Shown here in pieces: positions 7,595-15,916 of a stretch of DNA of 64,000 nt; within the stretch, counting starts at the first letter, position 1, and every line of letters starts with the position of its first letter. The stretch lies in the NCBI GenBank assembly GCA_021405325.1, contig QWII01000016.1, positions 77,256 through 141,255 on the forward strand. The letters run 5' to 3'. The DNA comes from Caldilinea sp. CFX5 (GTDB lineage: Bacteria > Chloroflexota > Anaerolineae > Caldilineales > Caldilineaceae). Below the pieces are notes generated by a model that made no database searches, was not told the origin of the DNA, and saw only the letters and a list, made by a program, of their open reading frames with translations. Position numbers and translations under genes: made by a program.

Positions 7595-8998
7595 TCACCG
7601 CATTGCAAATATCTGCTGCGGGTTTAGGAAAAAGGGCGGTACAATCGCTGGGATATTGGAGAGCGGCAGTAACTCCGGCGGCAGTTCAATCCCCAGTACA
7701 TCTTGCATAAAGGCGCGGCGCTGTTGACAGCGGGCATAACAGTCAGGGTACTGCGTCGCCAACGCCTGTCGCAACGCTTCATCCGCGACCACCACGCCAT
7801 CCTCGGCGCGTGTCGAATAATAGACCGGCGATGACGGAATAATATCCACTTGGAACACCATGCCCGATTGAATCAAATCCGTTGAACCGGCATAGATCGG
7901 CGAACTGAGCCACTCATCCAGGTGAATCAGATGGCCGGGGTTGAGGAAGATGCCGTAGCGGTCGAAGGGCAGCCGTTCGTCGATCAAACGGGCCAGTTCA
8001 CCACCGGGCGTGCCGATGCGCAACCGGCCATACCATGCGCTGATGGCGGCAAAGTAGGGGCCGGCATAGTTGTCCACATAATCCTGCGCGGCCAGGGGGA
8101 GATCACCGGCGTCGGTTGCCACCCAGCCGGCACGACAACTGTTGCTGCCCCAATAGGCCAGATTGGTAGAGAGCGGCTCACCCCGGCGAATCAGCTCGCC
8201 GCTGGGGCTGCCGAGACCCAGGTCGCGCCGGCCGCCGGTGGCAAAGGTGATATGACAGTTTAACGGCTCGCCATTGATCTGGGCCAGTTGCACCACCGCG
8301 TAGTCGGTCATGCCCTCACGCATCCCCAGCAGCATCTGTTTCATACCCTCGGCGGCCAGCACGTTGGTGTACTCAAAGTAGGCGATCTCTGCTGGTGAAC
8401 AGAGGGCGCGCAAGCCGTCACGCGGATTCATGAGCAGACCAGTGACGTTGACCACCTGTTGCCAACCGGCCAGGCTGCGCAGCGTATCGACCAGGTAGGC
8501 CGGCAGGTCAATGGCGTGGACGCCATCGGGCTGTTCGGCGTCGGCAAAATATTTCCAGCCCACACAGCCCACGACGGAACTGTTGCCTATCCCTTCGCCG
8601 GCCAGAATCGCCTTGATCAACCGGCTACGTCCGCGCGGTTGGTTGAGCAGGGAGAAAGATTGGAACAACTCCCCGCGCAACTGCCCGGCGGCATAGAGCG
8701 GGCTGACACCCAAATAGCCATAACATTCATTACCCACCACTAGGAGCGGCGTTGGCGCTGTACCGATAATCAGCAGCGCCTCTTCAAAACGGGGGTCAAA
8801 GCCGGTGAGATAGGCCAAGTTGGCGAAATGCTCCCGGTCGCCATAAACCACCAGATGGGTCAATCCCAGCCGCGCCATCCTTGCCCGCGCCGCCGCGATA
8901 CGTCCGGCAAACTCAGCTAGTTCTGGTCGCGGTGGCGGCGCGGCCATGCCAAAATTGGGCCATTCGATTTCGATCAACTGATGCGTTTTGTTTGTCAT
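7595..8998 (-). CDS. M24 (creatinase/Xaa-Pro peptidase fold) family protein
   Basis: 467 residues from ATG 8998, preceded by GAGAAG. It has a creatinase-like N-terminal domain (about 25-200) and a pita-bread C-terminal domain (about 225-430). The metal-ligand set looks incomplete. Where M24 peptidases have two aspartates there is STNLAYWGSNSCRAGW. The NPGHLIHLDEW histidine is kept, and FQVDIIP has Asp in place of the usual Glu. It may therefore be a creatinase-like, metal-independent C-N hydrolase or a non-peptidase member rather than an aminopeptidase. No partner genes are adjacent. Confidence 0.72.
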   Translation of the reverse strand: MTNKTHQLIEIEWPNFGMAAPPPRPELAEFAGRIAAARARMARLGLTHLVVYGDREHFANLAYLTGFDPRFEEALLIIGTAPTPLLVVGNECYGYLGVSPLYAAGQLRGELFQSFSLLNQPRGRSRLIKAILAGEGIGNSSVVGCVGWKYFADAEQPDGVHAIDLPAYLVDTLRSLAGWQQVVNVTGLLMNPRDGLRALCSPAEIAYFEYTNVLAAEGMKQMLLGMREGMTDYAVVQLAQINGEPLNCHITFATGGRRDLGLGSPSGELIRRGEPLSTNLAYWGSNSCRAGWVATDAGDLPLAAQDYVDNYAGPYFAAISAWYGRLRIGTPGGELARLIDERLPFDRYGIFLNPGHLIHLDEWLSSPIYAGSTDLIQSGMVFQVDIIPSSPVYYSTRAEDGVVVADEALRQALATQYPDCYARCQQRRAFMQDVLGIELPPELLPLSNIPAIVPPFFLNPQQIFAMR

Positions 8999-9095
8999 AG
9001 GTCTTCTCTGTAGTAGGGGGATGTGCGTAATGCTTGCTGAACCGGTGAACTCCTCCCATAAGGACACTTGCGTTTAGCCTGGGGGTAGCTATTAA

Positions 9096-9159
9096 GTCCG
9101 CTCGGAGCCGGTCTGTGACCGGCGCTCAAACGCCGGTCACGGACCGGCTCCGAGCGGAC
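9096..9159. terminator. Long GC-rich stem-loop
   Basis: Arms 9096-9124 and 9131-9159 pair over 29 bases with one mismatch around a 6-base loop. It lies downstream of the nucleotidase gene and upstream of the M24-like gene, both minus strand, so it is placed as a terminator for the former. There is no clear U-run, so it could instead be an interspersed palindrome. Confidence 0.55.
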
Positions 9160-9240
9160 GGTTACGCTTGGGGGTGAGTAAGCTTTTTCGCCCCTAAACT
9201 CAGCCGTCCCTACGAGACAAAAACAGATGATTAGCTGCCA

Positions 9241-11031
9241 TTATTTGGGTTTCTCGGTGTAGGGGAACCAGCGGTAGTAGACGGCGGTAATGCGGCCTAG
9301 TTTGATTTTGTCTGCCGTGAGCGGCGAATTGGCGCCGATGTAGTCAGCCACCACGTCGGCCATGATAAAGCCGGTATCCACTTTGTCCTGCCCTTGGGTG
9401 AAGGAGGCGTAGCCATCACCGCCGGTCAACATAAAGTTGTTGGTGGCGACACGATAGTTGGCCGCGGGGGCAAGGGCGACAAAGCTGCCGTCATTTTGTT
9501 GAATTTCGACTTTGAGAACGCGCTGATTAGCCGGATAGCCAGTCGTATAGGTGAAACGCAGCCCGGCCACCTGTGGGAAGCGCCCGGCCACCAGTTCAAT
9601 CTGACTGACGCCATTCTCTAACGCCGCCAAGAGTTGCGCGCCGGTCAGCGTCACCAGGGCAATGGTGTTGCCAAAGGGTAACACTTCCAAGACATTGCCC
9701 ACCGTGACATCACCAACATTGATCGGGGCGCGAATGCCGCCGCCGTTGGTGATGGCCACTTGGGCGCCGTCATTGCGCGTCTTCTGGAGCAAGACATCGG
9801 CGATCAGGCTGCCTAGATTGGTTTCCCGCGTGCGTACATTGTTGCGCACCCCGTCCAGTTGCACTTGCGTCTCACCGACCTTCTGCTGGCGTAGAACGTC
9901 GAGCGGCGGTTTATAGTCGGTGTTAATGCGCGTTTCAATCGCGGCATTCGGCTCAATATAACCGGCTTTGGTCGAATTGGCGATGACCTCAATGGGCGTG
10001 CCGGTTAGCTCGGAGACGCGCCCTTGCTCATCAAAACCGACATCAAAGACGCCCAACCAGCGCCCCCACTCCCAATCGGTCAACACCGGGACATTATCGC
10101 CGGCGCTGTTCGTGACAGGCGTCGGATATTCGCCTTGCTTGTTCGGTTGCGGCCCCAGCGGCGTGTGGCTGTGACCACCCAAGAAGAGGCTGATGCCGGC
10201 GGTCTTGGCGGCCAACGCTTTGTCAAGCGGATAGCCGATGTGGGTGAGCGCGATGACGGCATGGGCACCCTGGCTTTTTAACTCGGTCACCTGGGCATTC
10301 ATCAGATTGGCCAGTTCGGTGTTGGCGTCCTCCGGGTCCGGGTTGCCGACAAAGGTGATCCCTTCGCCGACATTGCTGAGAATCGCCGTATCCGGCGCCG
10401 TTAGCCCAAAGATGCCGATCTTCTTGCCGGCGGCGGCGCCTTTGCTCAGGGTGATGATGGTGTTTTTGACAATTTTGCCATTCAGCGGCGATGCGGCGGT
10501 GGTGTCAATATTGGCGCTGATCACCGGGATAGCGACCGCAGCGGCGACAGAACCGCCGGGATTGACCGGCGGTACAAAGGCGGGGTCGGCGGCTTTCGCC
10601 ATAAAATCGACCAAGGCTTGGGGGCCTTTATCAAATTCATGGTTGCCGATGGTAATGGCCTGGTATTGCATCGCCTTGTAAAATTCCAGATCGGCCAGCC
10701 CGTTGTACTGGTTGAAGTAAAGCGTGCCCTGGAAAACATCGCCGGCGTCCAACAACAAGACATCGAGATCGGCGCCGGCGCTCTGGCGTTGGCTCTCGAT
10801 CAAGGTGTAGCGGCGCGCAACACCGCCGTGAAGCGGTTGGGGTGGCGTTGCGCTGTCGAGGACTGGCTCAATCCGCGCGTGATGGTCATTGGTGTGGAGA
10901 ATGCGCACTTTGAAGGCCGTTGGCCCGGCATCGGCAAAGGCCAGATGAAAGCTGCGATTGGCGTAGAGGGTTACGGCAACGCCGGCGGCTGCCATCTGCT
11001 TGAGAAAGGTACGACGTGAGATCGGTTGCAT
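9241..11031 (-). CDS. Tat-exported 5'-nucleotidase / cyclic phosphodiesterase (UshA-like)
   Basis: 596 residues from ATG 11031, after GGAGAGGA. A Tat signal is visible at the start: SRRTFLKQMAAAGVAVTLY with the twin arginine. The metallophosphatase domain (about 35-330) has LHTNDHHARIEP, DAGDVFQGTLY, IGNHEFDKG, ALTHIGY and GGHSHTPLG, which carry the two-metal site ligands. The 5'-nucleotidase C-terminal domain (about 370-570) has TNGGGIRAPI and the LPFGNTI strand that forms the nucleoside pocket. It is expected to dephosphorylate extracellular nucleotides for phosphate and nucleoside scavenging. Tat export fits cytoplasmic metal loading. It is a monocistronic minus-strand gene. Confidence 0.92.
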   Translation of the reverse strand: MQPISRRTFLKQMAAAGVAVTLYANRSFHLAFADAGPTAFKVRILHTNDHHARIEPVLDSATPPQPLHGGVARRYTLIESQRQSAGADLDVLLLDAGDVFQGTLYFNQYNGLADLEFYKAMQYQAITIGNHEFDKGPQALVDFMAKAADPAFVPPVNPGGSVAAAVAIPVISANIDTTAASPLNGKIVKNTIITLSKGAAAGKKIGIFGLTAPDTAILSNVGEGITFVGNPDPEDANTELANLMNAQVTELKSQGAHAVIALTHIGYPLDKALAAKTAGISLFLGGHSHTPLGPQPNKQGEYPTPVTNSAGDNVPVLTDWEWGRWLGVFDVGFDEQGRVSELTGTPIEVIANSTKAGYIEPNAAIETRINTDYKPPLDVLRQQKVGETQVQLDGVRNNVRTRETNLGSLIADVLLQKTRNDGAQVAITNGGGIRAPINVGDVTVGNVLEVLPFGNTIALVTLTGAQLLAALENGVSQIELVAGRFPQVAGLRFTYTTGYPANQRVLKVEIQQNDGSFVALAPAANYRVATNNFMLTGGDGYASFTQGQDKVDTGFIMADVVADYIGANSPLTADKIKLGRITAVYYRWFPYTEKPK

Positions 11032-11299
11032 AGAATTCCTCTCCGGGTTGATTATGAATTTAGAGTTGATATTCACTTGTTATCACAGTCGGGGATTGCG
11101 CTTCGGTTCAATGTGTCGTCTTTGCCGGGCGTCGGAAGCACACTATCTCCTATCCGTGCTACAATGCAATAGACAGTCATTCAAATCATACAGATTGCCG
11201 AACAACTGCTAACATTTTCCTTAACGATGGTTAATGCCTGGTTATGCTTTAGCAGCGTTGCGGCAGAGGTGGAATTAAGTCAAAAGGAGTATACCATTT

Positions 11300-11995
11300 A
11301 TGGCAGAAACAACGGAAACCTTAGAACGCGTTATGGTAATTGCGGCGCATCCTGACGATCCTGAATTTGGCTGCGGCGGCGCCATTGCCAAATGGGCGCA
11401 AGCCGGCAAGGCGATCACCTATGTGCTGCTCACAAGCGGCGACAAAGGCAGCAAAGATCCCAACATTCATCCTGGTCAACTGGCGACACAGCGCGAAACG
11501 GAGCAGCGCGCCGCAGCCAAAGTGCTAGGGGTGCAGCAGGTCATCTTTTTGCGTCATCCTGACGGTCTGCTGGAAAACAACCTCGATCTGCGCCGCCAAC
11601 TGGCCGGTCTCATCCGCAAATTGAAACCCCACATTCTCGTTGCCATTGACCCTTGGCGGCGCTATCAACTCCACCCGGATCATCGCGCCGCCGGTTTTGC
11701 TGCCTTGGACGGCTTCTGGGCGGCGCGTGAATGGCACCTCTTCCCCGAACAACTCGACGCTGACGAGGAGCCGTGGCGTATCAAAGAACTCTACCTCTTC
11801 TGGACCGACTATGCCGATTACTACGAAGACATCACCGCCACCATCGACCAACGCATTGCCGCCCTCGCCTGTCACGTCAGCCAAGTGGGCGCCGACCGCC
11901 AGAAACTCGACGAACGCATCCGCGAACGGGCCAAAAAGACCGGCGAGGAAGCGGGCTTCGCGTATGCCGAAGGGTTGAAGCGAATTACGTTTTAA
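11300..11995 (+). CDS. PIG-L/LmbE family deacetylase
   Basis: 231 residues; AAAGGAG stands 10 bases before the ATG. The zinc motif AHPDD is at residues 16-20 and the second ligand motif HPDHRAAG begins at 125. Both are diagnostic for LmbE-type N-acetylglucosaminyl deacetylases, which act in mycothiol/bacillithiol synthesis, antibiotic maturation and chitobiose metabolism. No glycosyltransferase or ligase for a thiol pathway is next to it, so the substrate remains open. The intergenic stretch upstream (11032-11299) separates it from the divergent nucleotidase gene. It must hold both promoters, but none is clear by eye. Confidence 0.88.
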   Translation: MAETTETLERVMVIAAHPDDPEFGCGGAIAKWAQAGKAITYVLLTSGDKGSKDPNIHPGQLATQRETEQRAAAKVLGVQQVIFLRHPDGLLENNLDLRRQLAGLIRKLKPHILVAIDPWRRYQLHPDHRAAGFAALDGFWAAREWHLFPEQLDADEEPWRIKELYLFWTDYADYYEDITATIDQRIAALACHVSQVGADRQKLDERIRERAKKTGEEAGFAYAEGLKRITF

Positions 11996-12005
11996 GGAAG
12001 ACAAG

Positions 12006-12105
12006 AAGACAACAAGACAAGAAGAGGGGAGACAAGAAGTCAGCAATCAGAGATTGACGGCGCCGAGAACGAATACTATCCCCGCGCTTCTTGTCTTCCT
12101 GTCTT
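12006..12105. repeat. Imperfect inverted repeat between genes
   Basis: A 19-base arm at 12006-12024 pairs with 12087-12105 with two mismatches. Both arms are rich in AAGACA units. It lies between the PIG-L and histidine phosphatase genes and may end the first transcript. Confidence 0.45.
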
Positions 12106-12133
12106 CTTACCTAGAGTAGAAAGTGAAACCAAT

Positions 12134-12769
12134 ATGCATCTATATCTCATCCGCCACGGGCAGAGCTATGTCAACCTGCCGGAGTGGTTGGGCAAAAACA
12201 GTGACGAGGCGTTGACCGAACTGGGGCAGCGTCAGGCGGCGGCATTGGGGGCGTGGTTGCCGGATCATGTGCCGGCGCCGGCTGTACTCTATGCCAGCAC
12301 CATGCGCCGGGCGCGCGAGACGGCGGAACAGGTGGCGCTGGCCTATCATTGTCAGATTCGCTTTGATGACCGGCTACGTGAAGTGGGGAGCAACCGACTG
12401 GATCACACCCCCTGGAGCGAAGGGGAACTGCCGGCCAAGTATGCCGAATATTGGGCGACGGCGCGCCCCTTTGCGCCGGCAGCTCTGCCCAATGAGTTTA
12501 GCGAAACCTATATGCACTTCCGCACACGAGTGGGCCTCTTTGTCGAGGAGATCACCGATCGTCACCTCAATCAAGTGGTGATGGCGGTCTGTCATGGCGG
12601 TGTTATCGATGCAGTCTTTGACCATATTTTCAATGTCGGCCCCTGGCGACGCTGTGAAATCTGGACGCATAACACCGGGATCACCCACTATGAACTGGTC
12701 GCCCATGCCGGACGCGAGGTGTGGCGGTTGCATGGGCACAACCGTACGGATCATCTCGCCGGGTTATAA
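12134..12769 (+). CDS. Histidine phosphatase (phosphoglycerate mutase-like)
   Basis: 211 residues. The N-terminal LIRHGQS places the phospho-accepting histidine at residue 8. R58 or R61 in [11 protein letters not shown] and H154 in VCHGGVID complete the phosphate pocket. The length and the lack of the long phosphoglycerate mutase insert fit a broad-specificity cofactor-independent phosphatase (GpmB/CobC type). The sulfatase gene starts 30 bases downstream on the same strand, so the two are probably co-transcribed. Confidence 0.88.
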   Translation: MHLYLIRHGQSYVNLPEWLGKNSDEALTELGQRQAAALGAWLPDHVPAPAVLYASTMRRARETAEQVALAYHCQIRFDDRLREVGSNRLDHTPWSEGELPAKYAEYWATARPFAPAALPNEFSETYMHFRTRVGLFVEEITDRHLNQVVMAVCHGGVIDAVFDHIFNVGPWRRCEIWTHNTGITHYELVAHAGREVWRLHGHNRTDHLAGL

Positions 12770-12799
12770 CAAATTGCAATGTTTGATGAGGTGAATACA

Positions 12800-14266
12800 A
12801 TGCCCGATCAGCCCAACCTTCTCGTCATTATGACCGATCAACAGAAGGCAACAGCCAGCCATCTCTATGGCAACCCCTTCTGTGAAACGCCTAACATGCA
12901 GCGCCTGGCCGATGAAGGCGTCCTCTATCACCATGCCTTTACGCCCCACCCTTTGTGTGTGCCGGCGCGCATCTCTTTCTGGACGGGGAAATATCCCCAT
13001 CAACATGGCGGGCGGCGCAACGAAACGCTCATGCCCGCCGGCGCCGCTCACATCTGGCGGCTCTGGAAGGAGATGGGCTATACCACCGGTCTTATCGGCA
13101 AAAATCACTGCTTTGTCACGCCGGATGATCTGGCGCTCTTCGATGTCTACTGTGAAATCGCCCACGGCGGCCTGCCGCTCAACTCGACTACGAAGGGCAT
13201 GGAGTGGTTTCGTCCGCCGGCCGGGATCAACGCAGCCCATGAGCTGCGGCGCACCATGACGCCGCAAAATCCCCGCTTTGCCTATGCCACCTCCGATTTT
13301 CCGCTGGAAGATTATTCGACCGGGTTGGTGGCCGGTCAGACGGTGCGCTTTTTAGAACAGCAGCGCGACCAGCCGTTCGCCCTGTGGGTCTCCTTCCCCG
13401 ATCCCCATGAGCCGTGGGTCTGTCCGGCGCAGTACGCGGCCCTCTTTCCACCGGACAAAATCCAGTTGCCGCCCTGGCGCGCCGGGGAGTTTGACGGCGA
13501 CGATGCCCCGGAACGCAATCGCGTTCTCTATCAAATGTTGGGGGTGCGTGAAGATAAAGTTGAAGATGTGTATGGCCTGCTGGCGGTCTACTACGGCATG
13601 GTGCGTTTTATCGATGATGGGCTGGGCCAGATTCTGGACGCCTTGGAACGGCTGGGCCTGCGCGAGAAGACCATTGTCGTCTTCTGTTCCGATCATGGCG
13701 ACTTTATGGGCGAACATGCCATGCAATGCAAGGGTGGCGTCTTCTATGATTGTCTGACCCGTGTGCCGCTCATCGTTTCCTGGCCGGGACAACTGCCTGC
13801 CGGCGTGCGTGATGAGAGCATGGCGAACTTGATCGATGTCGTGCCGACGCTCCTGGCCCTACAAGGGGTGACGATCCCCCGCACCATGCAAGGTCAACCC
13901 TTGCCCACCGTAACGCCCACAGCGCCACGCGACGCCACCTTTGCCGAATATGGCGCCGGCGGTCCACCTTTTCGCCTGACTGATCTGGCGCAGATGGCAA
14001 AACCGTGGGGGCGGCATACCTTGCTCCAATCGCTGCGCTGGCGCGAAGCCGAAGGTCGCCGCAAGATGGTGCGCACGCGCGACTGGAAATATGTCCACGA
14101 TCCAATGGGTGACCAGGACGAGCTTTACGACATGGTCAATGACCCGTGGGAGTTGTCCAACGTGGTCAACGCGCCACAGCACCAGGCTATTGTCGCCGAC
14201 CTGCGCCTGCGCCTCGCCGATTGGGCGATTGCAACCGAAGATGGGCAACCTGTGCCCTTGCCCTGA
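12800..14266 (+). CDS. Sulfatase (alkaline phosphatase superfamily)
   Basis: 488 residues from ATG 12800, chosen because GAGGTG precedes it; an in-frame ATG stands at 12779. The N-terminal LLVIMTDQ has the Asp-Asp/Gln metal positions. C53-V-P-A-R57 is the C-x-P-x-R motif whose Cys is converted to formylglycine. CSDHGDFMGEHAM holds further calcium ligands. The C-terminal DELYDMVNDPWELSN is typical of type I sulfatases. No signal peptide is visible, so it may act in the cytoplasm on imported sulfated compounds. A formylglycine-generating enzyme is not in this window. Confidence 0.9.
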   Translation: MPDQPNLLVIMTDQQKATASHLYGNPFCETPNMQRLADEGVLYHHAFTPHPLCVPARISFWTGKYPHQHGGRRNETLMPAGAAHIWRLWKEMGYTTGLIGKNHCFVTPDDLALFDVYCEIAHGGLPLNSTTKGMEWFRPPAGINAAHELRRTMTPQNPRFAYATSDFPLEDYSTGLVAGQTVRFLEQQRDQPFALWVSFPDPHEPWVCPAQYAALFPPDKIQLPPWRAGEFDGDDAPERNRVLYQMLGVREDKVEDVYGLLAVYYGMVRFIDDGLGQILDALERLGLREKTIVVFCSDHGDFMGEHAMQCKGGVFYDCLTRVPLIVSWPGQLPAGVRDESMANLIDVVPTLLALQGVTIPRTMQGQPLPTVTPTAPRDATFAEYGAGGPPFRLTDLAQMAKPWGRHTLLQSLRWREAEGRRKMVRTRDWKYVHDPMGDQDELYDMVNDPWELSNVVNAPQHQAIVADLRLRLADWAIATEDGQPVPLP

Positions 14267-14281
14267 TCTTCCCCCTCACGT

Positions 14282-14344
14282 GGCGTAGGCGCGCCCCGTG
14301 CCGGGGCGTTTGCGCGGTCGCCCCTCACGGGGCGCGCCTACGCC
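14282..14344. terminator. Bidirectional terminator hairpin
   Basis: A GC-rich imperfect inverted repeat (arms near 14282-14307 and 14319-14344, ending GGCGTAGGCGCG / CGCGCCTACGCC). It stands between the convergent ends of the sulfatase gene and the exported-protein operon. Confidence 0.6.
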
Positions 14345-14358
14345 TCAACTCTGCGTCA

Positions 14359-15915
14359 TCACCTTTTGTGTGTGAGTGGCAGAAAGAGGCTATACGACGG
14401 GTTATAGACCGGATTGATCCGCATCTGCCCCGCTTGCCCTTGGTAGCGCCAACTGATAGTACCGCCGGTGTGAACAATCGTCTCGGTAAGCGGTGGTTCG
14501 TCGGGGCGACGGATGCGGGTGACAACGGCGGTCGTCCCTTTGGCAGCTAGGCCGCCGCCGGCGCGTACGCCATAGTCGCTGTTGGTGATCGTCTGCGTTG
14601 TGGTGACCACAAAGGTGTTGGTCACGGTGGCCCCCGGCGCCAGGGTCGCCACATGCCAATAGACCAGGTCACCGCTCTGTGTGCCGCCGGCAATGTAGTG
14701 CGCATGGAGCGGGATGGTGTCAGTGATCAGCAAGTTGGTCAGCGTGGTGGTCGTGTGATTGGTAACAGCTAGGTCATAGCGGATCAGCTCATTGACAATG
14801 GCCTGCGGCGGCCCTTGTTTGCGCATGATCAAGCCGCTGCCGGATGGTATTACCGCCCCCCGCCGGAGCCGATAGACCAACTCCCCCCGTTGAAAGGGTT
14901 CGATGGTTAAGGGAAAGCGCCACTGCACTTCTGTCCCCGCGCTGGTCTGCTCCATTGTCACCAAAGCATCGCTGGTCGTTCGCAAACTATCGGGCAGCCA
15001 GGTCAATTGTGTCGGCAGTAAATTGACGACCTGGACATCGGTCAAGGAGTAAGGGCCATTTTGGTAGCTGATGGTGTAGGTGATCTCGCCGCCGTCGGTG
15101 ATGGGCGTTTGCGGGTCATTGGTCAGGCGCACCCACTGTATGCCCGGTGTCGGCATGGCGGTCGGGGTGGGTGAGGGGAGGGGTGTTGGCGTTGCGGTCG
15201 GCAGCGGCAAGGGCGTTGCCGTAGCGGTGGCAGACGGGATCGGCGTGGGCGCCTGCCACTCGATCACCAACTGGGGACGTTTCCCCGGCTGTGCCTCGCA
15301 CTCCGCCGGCTTACAATCCTTGCTCCAAAAAGCGCGCTCGCGTTGGGCGCCGCTTTCGTCTCCGGTCAGAAGCAAACTTATCGTTTGACCACGCGCCGGG
15401 TCGGCCAGCCAGTGCTGCACCAGATCGCGCAGATCCCAGTGATACCAGCCGGCTTGGGCGCCCACAGTCGTCGTCACTGCCCCTTCGCTTAGCCGCGTCA
15501 ACTGTTCATGTTGCTGCCAGGTGATCGTCTCGTTCCACTGGCCGGTCAGCCGGCTGATTTGGAGCGCCATCGGCGTGTCATTGGCCGGCATCGCGCGCGC
15601 TAGATAGAGCGACAGGTGGGCCGTGGTAATTGTGCTATTCGCCGGCAGGGCAGTCAAGTCAAACTGCAAAAGCGCCCGCTCTTTGCCATAGCTATCCACT
15701 TGGTTGTAACCGACCCAAAAGACGCGCAGGTCTGCCGGTTGGCTCTGTGTCGGTCGTCCGGCCGCGACATAGGTATCGGCCACCGGTTGCAGCGGTGCAG
15801 TTTGGGAAAAAAGCTGCGTAAATGAGAGCAAGGCCAGCGCTATGCTACCGAGCGCTACCCCAAAGCGTGTGTTGGTCCGGTTGTAAAGAGAGCATAAAGC
15901 CAATAAGGGTATCAT
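14359..15915 (-). CDS. Exported DNRLRE/DUF11 protein with F-L-P-L tail
   Basis: 518 residues from ATG 15915, one base after the stop of the preceding gene, so translation is probably coupled. An N-terminal membrane segment (about 18-40) is a signal peptide or anchor. Residues about 45-215 look like a DNRLRE/CBM96-type beta-sandwich (VADTYVAAG, LLQFDLTALPANSTI, WYHWDLRDLVQHWL). A Pro/Thr linker built from TPTPLPSP-like units follows. After it come two DUF11-like Ig domains, one with NLLITDTIPLHAHYIAGG. The protein ends YSLFLPLTHKR, the tail shared with five other proteins here. It is probably a cell-surface adhesin or matrix component and is last in a four-gene operon. Confidence 0.8.
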   Translation of the reverse strand: MIPLLALCSLYNRTNTRFGVALGSIALALLSFTQLFSQTAPLQPVADTYVAAGRPTQSQPADLRVFWVGYNQVDSYGKERALLQFDLTALPANSTITTAHLSLYLARAMPANDTPMALQISRLTGQWNETITWQQHEQLTRLSEGAVTTTVGAQAGWYHWDLRDLVQHWLADPARGQTISLLLTGDESGAQRERAFWSKDCKPAECEAQPGKRPQLVIEWQAPTPIPSATATATPLPLPTATPTPLPSPTPTAMPTPGIQWVRLTNDPQTPITDGGEITYTISYQNGPYSLTDVQVVNLLPTQLTWLPDSLRTTSDALVTMEQTSAGTEVQWRFPLTIEPFQRGELVYRLRRGAVIPSGSGLIMRKQGPPQAIVNELIRYDLAVTNHTTTTLTNLLITDTIPLHAHYIAGGTQSGDLVYWHVATLAPGATVTNTFVVTTTQTITNSDYGVRAGGGLAAKGTTAVVTRIRRPDEPPLTETIVHTGGTISWRYQGQAGQMRINPVYNPSYSLFLPLTHKR

Positions 15916-15916
15916 C

